Source: Paramyrothecium sp. XJ0827 (taxonomy: Eukaryota > Ascomycota > Sordariomycetes > Hypocreales > Stachybotryaceae). Taken from it: 64,000 nucleotides of DNA. The translations under genes and the position numbers were made by a program. The notes beneath the pieces were generated by a model that ran no database searches, was not told the origin of the DNA, and was given only the letters and a program-made list of their open reading frames with translations. Every line of letters begins with the position of its first letter. Positions within the stretch are counted from its first letter, which is position 1. Shown here piece after piece: positions 42,245 to 53,340 of the stretch. Location: the NCBI GenBank assembly GCA_020881915.1, contig JAJFPB010000004.1:4898001-4962000 (forward strand), read 5' to 3'.

Positions 42245-43400
42245 TTTATGGCACAGTTGCTGTTTGCGTCGAAGAAATTGCTCAGAGCCAGAGTAAGACA
42301 GGGAGCCGTACTTGTAGCCTGGACAATGTGGCGCAGCTTCACTAGTGGAAACTGAAGTAATCTCGCCATTTCAGCTGATGGAGCTTGATTGGGTAAATCG
42401 CCTTGCTGAAGAGGAAGTACTGAACGCGATTTGGTTCAAAACTCTTTGGGGCGTCTGAGAAAGGTCCGTCATTTTCCGGACATAAGTGAACATGGCTTTG
42501 GCGGAGCTTCTTGTTTGAGGGCTCTACACGAACCTCGCGCTATGGTTCTAGAAGCAAAGGGTTCATCAGTTGATGATACCTTTCCACATTTTCAATTTTT
42601 TCGAAGAGCATATGTTCATTATTAGCATTGCATGTACGATCAGTAAAGAAAAGATGCATTCTGGAAACCACAGTTTCCACGTTTCCACAAACAATATCCT
42701 TTTTAAGACAGGTTAATAAAAAAAAAAGGTCTCCCGATCAGCAGCTATTGGCGAAGGCTGTGATGCTTACGTAGCGCAGTCAAAGCATTGAAAACCGCTG
42801 AGTACAGATGAAATTGATGAGAATAAAGAGATAAAATTAAAACTGGCTCGGAAATGGCCTAGTTTAGACCAAAGATTCAAGAACAAACTTGGAGAGTTGC
42901 CAAGCTCCGCTTCATTTTATGCCTTGCGGGGGGTTTTCTGAAATGGAATCTTCCTTGACTACATACACTTTACAAAGATTGTGTTTCAAGGCATTGGCAA
43001 TCCGTACTATGTTTGGCTCGATCGAGACAATAAGTATTTCTTACAAGGTCACATGCTCTTGGAACGTATTCAGACTGGTGATGGATCGGGCCTGCTCGCA
43101 AATGTTTCTGGCATTGATTGACAGCGCCACGTCGGCCCCTGTAATTTTGGCATATCCGGCATTCCCTACCAATGATTCGATGTTCCCTGGAGGCAGTGCA
43201 TTGTGGCTCAGCCACATCATCTTCAGCCCGGTCTTCCTTTCCAATATTGACTCATTAGGCCTGGCAAACCCCACGAACAACGAAATAGCTCAACAAAATC
43301 AACATCATACTGCACAGACTATCCATTCTCAGACGGATTTCCGTCCTCCAACCTCACTGCGGAGTTTGTCGTGGTCGTGATCCCTCTGGTCACGGAAGCC
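42245..43400. other. Intergenic region between regulator and NLR
   Basis: 1.15 kb separating divergent genes. A run of A near 42718–42728. The 163-codon frame at 42889–43380 has no protein-like features and overlaps the NLR start; not called. Confidence 0.45.
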
Positions 43401-46350
43401 ATGGATCCCTTATCCGCTCTGTCAGTGGCGAGCAGTGTAGTCACCTTCATCGAATTTGCCAGTTCCTTGATCTCTCTAGGAACCCAAATTTATCACTCCT
43501 CAGATGGAAGATCAGTGGAGAATATGAGGCTCGACGCTGTCTACAGTCGACTCCTGGGTTTCAGTACTAGTCTACAGAGTGCACCGCTCGACCAGTCTGT
43601 TGGCCAAGTCTACTATGCTAGGTCTGGGCAGTTGGTGGGAAGGCACACGGATGCTTTGAGAGATCTCGCAGCTAATTGTCAGAATGATTGCAACGAGCTT
43701 TTGAGTCTAGTTTCGACTGCAAGGGCGAATAATGGAGACCAGAAATTGTGGTCCTCCGTGAGGTTAGCAGTTCACGAGGTGATGGGGCGTGCGAAGGTGG
43801 CAGATTTGGAGACACGACTGCAGCGAACCCAAGCCATTCTCTCCCTACACATCAGTTCATTGATCAGGTTCGTGCATTCTACCTCAGCTGCAATTTTTTT
43901 CCGTGACACTGATAACACTCGTGTTCGCCCAAAGTGACAAACTGGATACGTTGCAGTCGACGATTGAGCAGATGCGGAACCAGAGTCAGCCTTTCCCATC
44001 TGGGCTGGAAGTGCACTCTACACCAATGATTCCTAGTCTTTCAGAAGCAGTTCACGGTATGAGGGTCAGCTCGACCAAAGCTGCGACACGGAGGTTTGTC
44101 ACTGCTGCCCAGTTGGAACTATGGAATCAAGAACTAGCCAACATGAAGGCGGTTGCACGCGAAACAGCCATTCTCGAGAGCCTTAACTTCGAAAGTCGGC
44201 CAGTTCGTCATGGCGCCATTCCAATGGCATATCAAGAAACCTTTGAGTGGATTTTCAACGGCAACTTCGCTAAATGGCTGGAAGGCGGCGAAGGGCTATT
44301 TTGGGTATCTGGCAAAGCCGGCTCCGGGAAATCAACATTGATGAAGTTCATAGCGGATCATCCGCGAACCCGAGAAGCGTTGAAGAAATGGTCAAATCCT
44401 TTGACACCGACGATTGGCGCGTACTATTTTTGGAACATGGGCACCAACCTGCAAAAGTCGTTTAAGGGACTTTTTCAGACGCTTTTGTATGACATATTTC
44501 GGACGTCGCCGTCGATAATGGCTTCGTCGGTGCAGGATTGGCGATGGAAACTTGCAGGAGAAAGCCCATATGCCGCCCGCAACTCGCCTTGGTCCATACA
44601 AGAGTTGTCTGACACCCTTTCTCTATTAGCACGAAGAAACGACCTTCCAGTACGTATGTGCCTCTTCATAGACGGCATGGATGAATATGACAGCGATATG
44701 ATTGATCTCTGTCAAACAATCAGGGCCCTCGCCCATTCACACCATCTCAAGTTGGTTGTCTCTAGTCGACCCTGGAATATCTTCGAGGACTACTTCGGTC
44801 AAGCAAGCATGCCCAAAATCTATATGCAGGACCTGACGCGAGGGGATATTATGAAGTTCGCGACCGCCCGACTGCAGACCCATCCCCTTTGGAGTTCAGC
44901 CCATGCTCAAACAGTCTATTCTACAGGCGACCGTGCAACCATCCAGCAGGAACTGATCAAGAAGATTTATGTGCAGGCCAGTGGTGTGTTCCTCCGGGTT
45001 TTCCTCGTCACGCAGTCCCTCCGTGACGGTTTGTCAAACTACGACACAATGGCAGATCTAGAGCGTCGACTTGACAGTATACCGACAGACCTGGAGCAGC
45101 TGTTCGAGCACATTATCGAAAGGATAGATCCCGTATATCATCGGGCTGCAGCCGAGAACTTTATGATGGCACTACACGCCGCGGAGCCTTTGCCAATTGA
45201 GATCTTTTCCTACCATGAGAAGGAGTTGGAGAATGGAGCCGACTACGCTTTGAAATGCCCGATTCGGAAGATGCAGCGGAGTGATCTACATGCTACGAAT
45301 ATTGCGATGGCTCGTCGCATTAAGGCAAGATCTGGGGGTTTGCTAGAGTCACCCGATCTTGTTCGAGTCCAGTTCCTACATCGGACTGTGCGCGACTTCC
45401 TCGTCAATGGCAAAACGCAGGCTCTGATGGGTTCCAAAGCTCGAGCAGACTTCGATGTTTATCTGTCGCTCTCACGAGCATTTGTCGTTGATATAAAAAC
45501 GACCCCTGATCAACATCTCGTCGGACATAGTAGCAGCCTCCTACGAGTAAGTAATGATTTAGCCCCACCGGGTAGCTACACGGGAAGAATCACCATGGTG
45601 ATCCGCCAGTGTCTCGACTCTGTTTCCAGGGTTCAGCCGAGGGCTCGAGCCACTGCCGCGCAGCTTCTGGACCACCTACAAGACACTCTCCATTCGATGA
45701 AACAAACAGAACAGATCAGATTTGCGTCTGTCACGGTCGACCTCTACTTCCGGGAGTTGGTTGTGCAGTACGATTTGGCCTGGTATCTGCAACAGAAGCT
45801 TTCTGAAACGCCCAATTACTTAGAGCCCATTATGAACGCTCGCAGATCGATTTTGCATGCTGCCATATTAACCGAAACTCCTAGCTTGCAAGTCATTGAG
45901 CTGCTGCTTCAACCAAGACCTGTTGCACCTGGGGTATTTGATCCATGGAGACTGTTATTTAACCAAATATTCGGCTCTTTGAGGTCTCCGACTAACAGCT
46001 CGGTCAAGCTCCTAAAGCTACTATTGGCGCAAAAAGGAATCCCCATTAACCTTGACATTTCAACCTTGATGGCCTGGCAGAAAAAGTTCGCTAGCGACGA
46101 GGCCACCCGGTCTCTTGTTCTTGAGACCCTGAACGGCTTCATAGATGCTGGATTAACGCTGGGGCCTACTGAGGTCCACGAACTCTTTGAGGCAGAGGGC
46201 AAACCAGATGTCGCAATTTTGAAACACTTTCTAGTACGGGGGACATTCAAGGAGCATGTTCTAGCTGATGTTGCCAAGTTCATACAAAAGGCTTACTCAG
46301 ACTTCGAAGCACGGCAGTTAATGAAGCTAATGGACACAGACACGGGTTGA
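43401..46350 (+). CDS. NACHT NTPase, fungal NLR-type protein, 2 exons
   Basis: Exons 43401–43867 and 43935–46350 (960 residues), with a 67-bp intron; splicing joins HISSLI to SDKLDTLQ. The start MDPLSALSVASSVVTFIEFA opens the fungal N-terminal domain common in NLR and ankyrin proteins. The NACHT domain has Walker A SGKAGSGKST (about 281–289) and Walker B CLFIDGMDEYD (about 398). A winged-helix-like segment follows, with FLHRTVRDFL (about 490). The last 350 residues are helical without visible ankyrin, WD40 or TPR repeats. NLRs of this class act in heterokaryon incompatibility or non-self response in the cytosol. A decayed copy of its 3' end lies at 56064–56272, implying local duplication. Confidence 0.9.
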
Positions 46351-47449
46351 ATGAGAGTGGCTAGGATAAAATATGCCTGTTCAAGGAATGAGAAAGCTCT
46401 GCAAAGTATTGCGGTGGATATTGACGGGTTTTCCCCAGCTAATTCGGTCAGAGCTTGTCTTTACTACGAAGCGATGATCTCACCAAGTAGCATGTAACAG
46501 AAGTCTTGAAATGTGCGATGCTCGAGGGAAAATGGTCGGATTCGTGATAAACCCATTGAATCGATCCACATGGACCTACATTTGCAGTGACCACAGGATG
46601 ATTCCTCGGGTGACGTGATTGGTTTTCCCTGCCCTGCTTAGAGGTGACCCAATGTCAACAAGCTCTTTTTCCATGAACCTTCAAATCCAAGCAATAGAAC
46701 AATCCCAACTTACCCAATGGAACTTACCTGCTTACTTCGTCGGCATTAGTCACTTAACAAACATACGGAACCTTTCAGTGTGGTAATGTCAAAAACCTTA
46801 GCCACAAACCACCACAATGATTGGTAGGTTGCTTCAAGTATCTCGTTATATTGATCCACCCCTGCGAATATGTGATAACGCTCGAGCCTATATCAATCCG
46901 AGTATTCGTTTGCTCGCTTATGCAGTGCAAGTTGGAGAAGGGAGGGTCGATGTTTGAATGCGCTTGTATCTCATTCGGTGCTCTTGTGCTTTTGTGAAAG
47001 AGATCGTATTGGTGGAGCAACTGCAAAAGGCACTACCTGCTTAACTCGACTCACCTTCCGAGTTTAGAAGAACAACCGATGCAATACAACTGTGGGCGTC
47101 GCAATACGTGCTATGTGCCCATGGCTTGGCCTGATAGCACGTTCTTGCAGACGCCATGACAAAAGGTCTAATCTACAGAGATGTTTTGGCATATAGAAAT
47201 TACTCGATGCATTCACAAATTATAACATCTTAATTGGAACCCATTCTTCCATAAATTGGTTCAAAATTTGTGGCTTTGTATTGTACAAGGGCTCAAACAA
47301 GCAAGGCAATACCTGGCTATACGAAATCTCCACTTCCCAGGTTGCCACCCTCCCTCACAGTCGGAGGGAGGAAGTAAAATGAAAATGAGAAAAAAAGCCA
47401 ACCTTTAGTATAGTCGGTGTTAAGCTTCGCTATTTATTTGAAGGACTTA
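46351..47449. other. Intergenic region downstream of the NLR
   Basis: 1.1 kb, no gene seen. The first 150 bp share patches with the flank of the relic at 56 kb, marking the duplicated unit. Confidence 0.4.
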
Positions 47450-47826
47450 TTAGCAGACGCTGTCGTATTTATATGTCGAGACTGTAACGTTCAACAGTGA
47501 GAGACGGCTTGGGTTGTGGCTCGGTGCGTAGTAGCCTCCGTGAGCATGAGCATCAGCATCCGGAGGATGGAAAAGGTGGACACCACGTAAGCCCGAGGCT
47601 CCCTAAGAAACAGGGTTTAGATAAGATAAGCCTCCCGGGAGGGTGAGGATCGACATACAGAGACCAGTGCGTTCTGGACGGTTAAGTGATCACATGTGAC
47701 GGTGCGCCGCCTATTGTTGATGGACGGGTAGACAATTTTTGTTATTTGGTATAGTGCGAGGGCGAATGACGGCAGGGTAACAGAAATTGTGACGAGGGCA
47801 ATGATGGCCTCTGAGGACAGGGCCAT
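47450..47826 (-). CDS. Small putative single-pass membrane protein, 2 exons
   Basis: Exons (complement): 47659–47826 and 47450–47602, with a 56-bp intron (GTATGT...TTAG, phase 0); 106 residues. The first exon has one clear hydrophobic helix (IIALVTISVTLPSFALALYQI) near the N-terminus. The second is His/Tyr/Ala-rich (DADAHAHGGYYAPSHNPSRL) and ends cleanly. No known domain. The model is supported by good splice sites and consistent composition, but it is short; function unknown. Confidence 0.5.
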
Positions 47827-48280
47827 CGTGAAGGGCAGATGAAGAATGGCAAAGGATGGATCTAAATGTCAACAGGGTAGAAGGCAGTCGCGGGCGTAGG
47901 GCTGCGCCTCTAGTCTTCATTTATCGTGGGACTTGGAGATATAAAGCAGCAACGAGATCAAAGATCGAAAGTGATCCATGTTGAAGAACGATACTCTGTT
48001 CGTCTGGTTTTATGTGGTAAGGTATCCCGAAGACAGGGTGGATGGGGTGGTTGTAGCAGGGATAAACAATGCCCCACTTGCGAAAGCGCGAATCCACCGC
48101 TATTGGCCACGAGTGCTGAGCCATAAATTTCGGCGTCCAACCGGGCTGGTCACGGGAAGATGGTTACACATAATGGTGAGGCTCAGAAGCAGAAAAGCCT
48201 CAGAGTTCCCGAAAAACGGTCAGAGTTTGGCTGCTCCGCAAAGGACCGCAACTGGTCTTGTCTGAGAATTCACCTCAGCA
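47827..48280. other. Intergenic region
   Basis: 450 bp between divergent small genes; overlapping short frames on both strands, none protein-like. Confidence 0.35.
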
Positions 48281-49554
48281 TGTCCGCCCAAATCGGTGAC
48301 ATCTCGAGCGCCTCGTTTCATCGCTCTGCGGGAGCTACTCTCAAGTGCGCACAATGTCGTCGAGACAGGAAACGAGAAAGTCTTCCTTAGACTGCTCAGA
48401 GTTCCAGGCTAATGCTAGATGCAGTGTTCCCCAGCGGTTAGAGCCTGGCCTGGAGTTAAGTGTGATTGGTGCAGACGCACCAACAAAGACTGCGGGCCGA
48501 ACGTGGGTCCTCCGATTCGCGCCGTCGGAAGCCAACCAGGTACGTCCTTAGCCTGGTCTTTCCTAGCTACATGTTTATCGCCAAGCAGCATTGGACTCCT
48601 TGCTTAAAGGCCCTGGTTTCGTTTTGAGGTGTATTCAGGTCCTAGCAGACATCTCGTGGGATGGACTCGGATATCCCAACTTCGACCTCCCGGAGGAATG
48701 GAATTTGTCATTGTCATTCCAAGCGATCATCTACGGTCACGTAGCAGGGTTCTGCCCCAGCAACTTTGTTCTGTACCGGCTCTGGCAGCGAGACAGGTGC
48801 ATTTCTGCCAAGCAGGATTTCGATACTTTTACTTGCGTCATTCCTTCCGCATCATGAGCCACATCAAGCCCGCCAACTAGCCCTTGAAGCATTTGTGGAA
48901 GAAAAGTGGAACGCAGAGAAGCGGGAGATTGATAAAAACCAAATCGCCGTGGCTTTGGAGAGGATAATCAAAAGAGGTACCCGATGGGAAGTGTTGGCTG
49001 AGGCCGTGGGATCCGTTCAAGTCTTCCTCGTTGACGAGGATCAGTATTTGATGGATCGGGGGACAACTCTGGGAGGCGTGATCGAGACCGGCTCCAATGA
49101 TGAGTTCGAGCAGGTCAAGAACTTCGTTCTAGCCAGAGAGAACAACTTTAGAGAGTGTTGTCTTCGGCTTAGTGGAGTTCGACAAATGATCATAGACTTG
49201 GCCGACACTAAAATGGAGCAGGCAGAAGTACGAAGCTATTTGGTAAATGCAATAACGACACGCACCCAGGAGCTTTTTGGGGACCCTGGACTCATACAAG
49301 CTGATCCTCTGCCAGAGACCCGACATCCTGATGACGAGTTCCTCATTTCCAAGCTTCTTGGAATTAAGATTAAGTTCCATGAAGGTAAGCCTATCCAGAC
49401 GATGTTACCCCCTCGTCACAGGATCGTAATAACCAGGTGTATCTTGCTTAGGCCCCCCTCCAAACGACTTCAACCCCGCCAACGTCGACGAGCACACAGG
49501 CGAGACTCCGAGTGGTTTCGCGGGATTGAGTCCTGGAAGCTCTTTCCCTTTTGA
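48281..49554 (+). CDS. Zn(II)2Cys6-like hypothetical protein, possibly broken
   Basis: The first segment (48281 on) reads LKCAQCRRDRKR. A later segment (from about 48425, another frame) reads CSPAVRAWPGVKCDWC then RRTNKDCGPN, together a CX2CX6C...CX2CX6C cluster of the kind found in fungal hypothetical regulators. The intervening sequence has acceptors at 48418 and 48424, but no GT donor in the required phase, so either a non-canonical splice or a frameshift is needed. A donor at 48540 (GTACGT) follows. The long last part (about 48880–49386) is coherent (LALEAFVEEKWNAEKREID, DEFLISKLLGIKIKFHE). It splices through an intron of about 66 bp near 49387–49452 to GPPPNDFNPANVDEHTGETP and a stop at 49554. 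Exons between 48540 and 48880 could not be resolved. Confidence 0.5.
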
Positions 49555-50994
49555 ATGAGATCCGGAATAACTTAGGCAGTCAAGGATTCTTTATATCTAT
49601 AATACATATTTTTGACTCAATCTGAAGAGCCATGGCATCTCTACCATATGTGAATAATTGGTGACTGCTTCTAATAATACCCTTTACTACTACAAAGCAA
49701 TATCGGGAAGGTGCTATTATGTGCTATAGCTACGAGTACGCCCATTCGATAAAGCTAATGTGCTAACACGAATCTCTATCTCCCTACCGCACAGTCTATT
49801 TAGATTAGCCGGTTTTCGTTTCCGGTTGATGCTGAAAGCATAGACTTAATTTCCGTCCGTCACCACTTGGATGTTTTTCGATGGCCCTACGTAGTGAATA
49901 GTACTGGATTGAGTGCTTGTGCCTGCAAGTAGACCAACCTTAATTTGCTTATAGTATTCGAGCCTATATCCCTTAAAACTGAAAGCCCTGAAGTCATGCT
50001 CGCACTAATGTAAATTTGTAAGCGTATATATCATAATTAATCTGCCAAGTAAAGAGCAAAAAATTACATAATTAAATCAGCCCTACGCTAATAGCTCTGA
50101 ACTAGTTATTGCTAAAAGGCTTATTGCCGCTGAATGGTTGTTGCCGTGGAGTTAGTGATGATTATTCGGCGATAACGAGCCACACCGTAATAATCCTTCA
50201 ACATTGTTGGGGCCGTTTGCGAGGATCTTGTCGACAAGATTGAGGGAGAACCTTAGGTGGAGATTGCGCATGAAGCCAATCAGGAGGGTTGTATGCTGCC
50301 AAGACTAGTGATGGAGAAGATCCCGATGAGTAAGGCGTGCACTTCAGGGGGTGGCTATTGATACTTCAAATACTTCAAGGCAAACGTGACTACTCAATCG
50401 GAAGGCTGGTCCGCCGTATTCGATCTGAGTATGACATTGACGGATGGCGACGTCAGTGCTGGATTCAACATGCCACCTTCCAGCTGCTTATAGATTGGAT
50501 GATAAATCCAGATGCCCAATGCCAGAGTAGTTTCGTAGTATGACGACCTCATGATGTGAGGGGGCAAAGTGGAAAGCTGTTGCGAAAGTGACTATTTGCA
50601 ATAACAAGGAATTGCTTACTGATTTCTCTCGGCGTCTTTCCAATTGGTAGTGATAAGTTTTAAAATCCAGTTAGATCAAGTTCTAGCAAAAAGAAGCCGC
50701 AGTTGTTTTTATGTCAAACTTGATCCCTACCTCCCTTGCAAAGTGGAATTTGAATAAAAGTTGAGATTGTAACCCTGGAAACATAAGTAGATGGTTCAAA
50801 CAATTGGCGCAATACCAGTCTGTGCAGACTGTCAATGAAGATAGTAGAGCTATTTACACCTTTTTGTGCCTTGGCCTCCGCTCAAATGACCCCAATGACG
50901 CTTTCAGGCTTGGTAGTATCAGGAAAAAAGCCATGACGTACAATGTATGAAGCCATCCTTGATCTCGAAGAAATACCTAATACCGAGCTCTCAA
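49555..50994. other. AT-rich gene-poor region
   Basis: 1.4 kb without a credible gene. AT-rich between about 49570 and 50130, with many TA-rich short words. It could be an eroded repeat, but no ends or coding remnant are recognisable. Confidence 0.4.
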
Positions 50995-52793
50995 CTAGAA
51001 TCGCTTCTTAGTTAAGAAGCAGGAGCAGACGGTTAAGAGAGCACCAGCTGTAGTGACCAGAATGTACTCCTTCTGTATTGTTGCAACAATAACATCTATG
51101 CATCGTTTCCTCAGCCCTTCACTGACGTTCTGTAAGATGACGCTCTGTGAGCCTGCGATGGCCTGCCGAATTTCGGCGTCCGAAAAGCTCGTGTCTCGAA
51201 GAACACTCTTCATGCCACGGAAGGCTTCACTTTGAAAGATTGCACTGGCGATTGTCAGCCCAAGCAACTGGCTTGAGCCTTGAGCAAAATTCATGAACTG
51301 CAAGACTACCGGTATCCTCTCCTCCTTTACTAGGTGGTGTGACGAAACAGAATAGCCAGCTTGACTAAACGTAAGTCCAAATCCCAACAGCACCGAAAAT
51401 CCGTACGTATGACTGGCTGAGGTGCTTGCGTTGACGGTGTACATGGCTGCTCCACCAGCCGTCAGAAACACGCCCGAGACGAGGTACCAAACCCAGTGGT
51501 AACCAATTCTAGGCATGGCGTAGCCACAGATTAGAATGGAAGCAACGTAGAACGATACAAATGGGAGCAGCCGCACCGCGGCTTCTGTCCCAGACTCGCC
51601 ATGAACGAAGAGAAAGTAAAGGGGAATATAGTAAACGGCCACGAAGAGAGCTGCACCGCCCGTTGACATCGTTATATAAAGCAGCACAAGCTGGGGGTTC
51701 CGCAAAAAGTCGCAAGGGAAGAGTCTGTCGGTCTTTGTTGTCAAGAATGCGATGTGCTGTGTACAGGTGAACAAGGCGAGGCAAACTCCAGCCAGCACAA
51801 TCAATGTGATGAACTTGTGATCACTCCAATCCCAGACTGCGCCGCCGAAGGTGATGGCCACGACGAAGAACCCAACTGCAGCTGTCGAGAGAATGATTCC
51901 GAGCCAGTCAAATCTGCGTAGCTTGGCTGCCAAAGAAAGATCGGGCTGCCGCGGCATCGCGGGGATAGCAAAGATGTACAGGGGAGATATGGCCCCAAAA
52001 ATGACGAGGTTGAGATAGAAAGCCTGGATGGTGTGAGCTGAAGGTTCGTAGTCCAATCTCTAGCGGTAGCAGTAGCAGAACATACCCATCTCCAAGTGGC
52101 AGCACTGTCTGCCAACAAACCACCGACGATTGGGCCCAGGATACAACCGCCTCCATAGACGAAGCCTTCGAAGCCCATCAAGAACGCCTGCTCACGTGGT
52201 GTAGCCACAGTCGTGATAAGTACGAGGGTTCTAGGATTCTCATTAGCACCCCATGAATCGAAGACACTATTGACTAATAAGACTTACCCAAGATACATGC
52301 CAGCGCCTCCGGCACCTGCCCACACGCGGCCCACAATCAAAGCACTCATCGAAGGCGCTGCGCCGCACAACGCGCTGCCGGCAGCAAACATGAGGAGGCA
52401 GCTCACGAAGAGCCACTTGGTGTCAAAGGCCGAGTAGGCCCTGCCTAGGGGTAGGATGGCAACAGTCGAGCCGAGGCCAAATCCGACACCTAGCCATCCA
52501 AGCTGGCTGACGTTGTCGTACGTTTGAGATACAGCAGCCTGTAGGTCTGCAGCAATTGTAGTATCAAGACCGTAGAGAAGATTCGAGGAGAAGACGGACA
52601 GGAGGACGAGGTACCATCGGAGGCCTGTCAGAGTCCGCTCTCGTGGTTTCTCGTCCAATAGAACACCTGCAATGTTATTGTTGGGCATTTGGCTCTCGGA
52701 ACCAGGCTCCGACTGCGGTTTCTCAGCCTGTTCGCAGTCTGCTGAGTTGAGATTTCCGCCAGGGGCCCCGAACTCTGTGTTTGAGGTGCTCAT
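50995..52793 (-). CDS. MFS drug/toxin efflux transporter (DHA-type), 3 exons
   Basis: Exons (complement): 52288–52793, 52086–52230 and 50995–52023 (559 residues); introns of 57 and 62 bp. Splicing joins GGAGMYLG to TLVLITTVATPREQAF and TWRW to AFYLNLVIFGAISP. A hydrophilic N-tail of about 60 residues precedes LRWYLVLLSVFSSNLLYGLDTTI, the first helix. The motif-C-like GFEGFVYGGGCILGPIVGG marks an antiporter. About 14 membrane segments are expected, as in fungal toxin pumps at the plasma membrane exporting small molecules by proton antiport. It is divergent from a Zn2Cys6 regulator; the 547-bp shared promoter carries many copies of one 7-mer, so the regulator probably controls this pump. It is 33 kb from swnK and not clearly linked to it. 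Confidence 0.9.
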
Positions 52794-53340
52794 GTTATAA
52801 ACGGCTGATCTTTAACTTGCTTTCAGCCAGGGAAGAGTTGCAAAATGCCGGAAATGCTAAGAAACACCACGGAACCGCCTTGGAAGAACTTGAATGGGTC
52901 TGAGATCCATCTTGATCGAGCCATGGACGGCCTTTATATGCATGCATGAGATGATGCGGGCTGCCTCGAGCGAGGCAGTCATTACGGGCCAGCCTACCTA
53001 TGTTCCGCAACTCCGTGGGAAAATTGGATCTGACATTACAGCAGATGATGACCGAGAGACCCTTCGTAACAATAAGAGCAGTCTCTGTCAGTAAAGTGGG
53101 ACCTGATGATAAGCACAACAAAAGTTGCCCATACAGATCTCAGGGTTGTGCACCAATCCAGTCTAGCTCGAGGCACGGAGTAACGGAGTTCTGACTCCGT
53201 AACTCCGTTAATCTTCACACTTACATCATACTCCGTGGTGTTGCAGTTGCCGTTGCCATTTCACTGCCTGCCCATTCTGCGAGACTCCGTCTTCTTTCCA
53301 TCTCGTCGAGCGCGAAGAGAAATTACATAGATCCGGCATT
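52794..53340. promoter_or_regulatory. Shared divergent promoter with seven ACTCCGT sites
   Basis: ACTCCGT or its complement ACGGAGT occurs at 53010–53016, 53175–53181, 53183–53189, 53194–53200, 53202–53208, 53230–53236 and 53284–53290. Seven copies in 281 bp is far above the chance expectation of well under one. The core CGG/CCG triplets match what Zn2Cys6 factors bind. Flanking genes are the MFS pump (leftward) and a Zn2Cys6 factor (rightward), suggesting autoregulation and pump control. Confidence 0.65.
53175..53208. promoter_or_regulatory. 34-bp near-palindrome, paired CGGAG/CTCCG operator
   Basis: Two ACGGAGT units (53175, 53183) face two ACTCCGT units (53194, 53202) around a 4-bp centre. 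The sequence and its reverse complement match at nearly all positions. The half-sites within each pair are 8 bp apart start to start. Likely a dimeric Zn2Cys6 operator; inference from form and place. Confidence 0.6.

Noticed and set aside
42889..43380. 163-codon frame before the NLR
   Set aside because: Ends within a few bases of the NLR start, has no recognisable features, and is opposed by minus-strand frames of similar quality.
51509..51784. Arg/Leu-rich minus-strand frame inside the MFS gene
   Set aside because: Out-of-frame shadow of transmembrane coding sequence.
50995..52793. MFS pump as the swn cluster transporter
   Set aside because: 33 kb from swnK with many unrelated genes between, and apparently paired with its own regulator.
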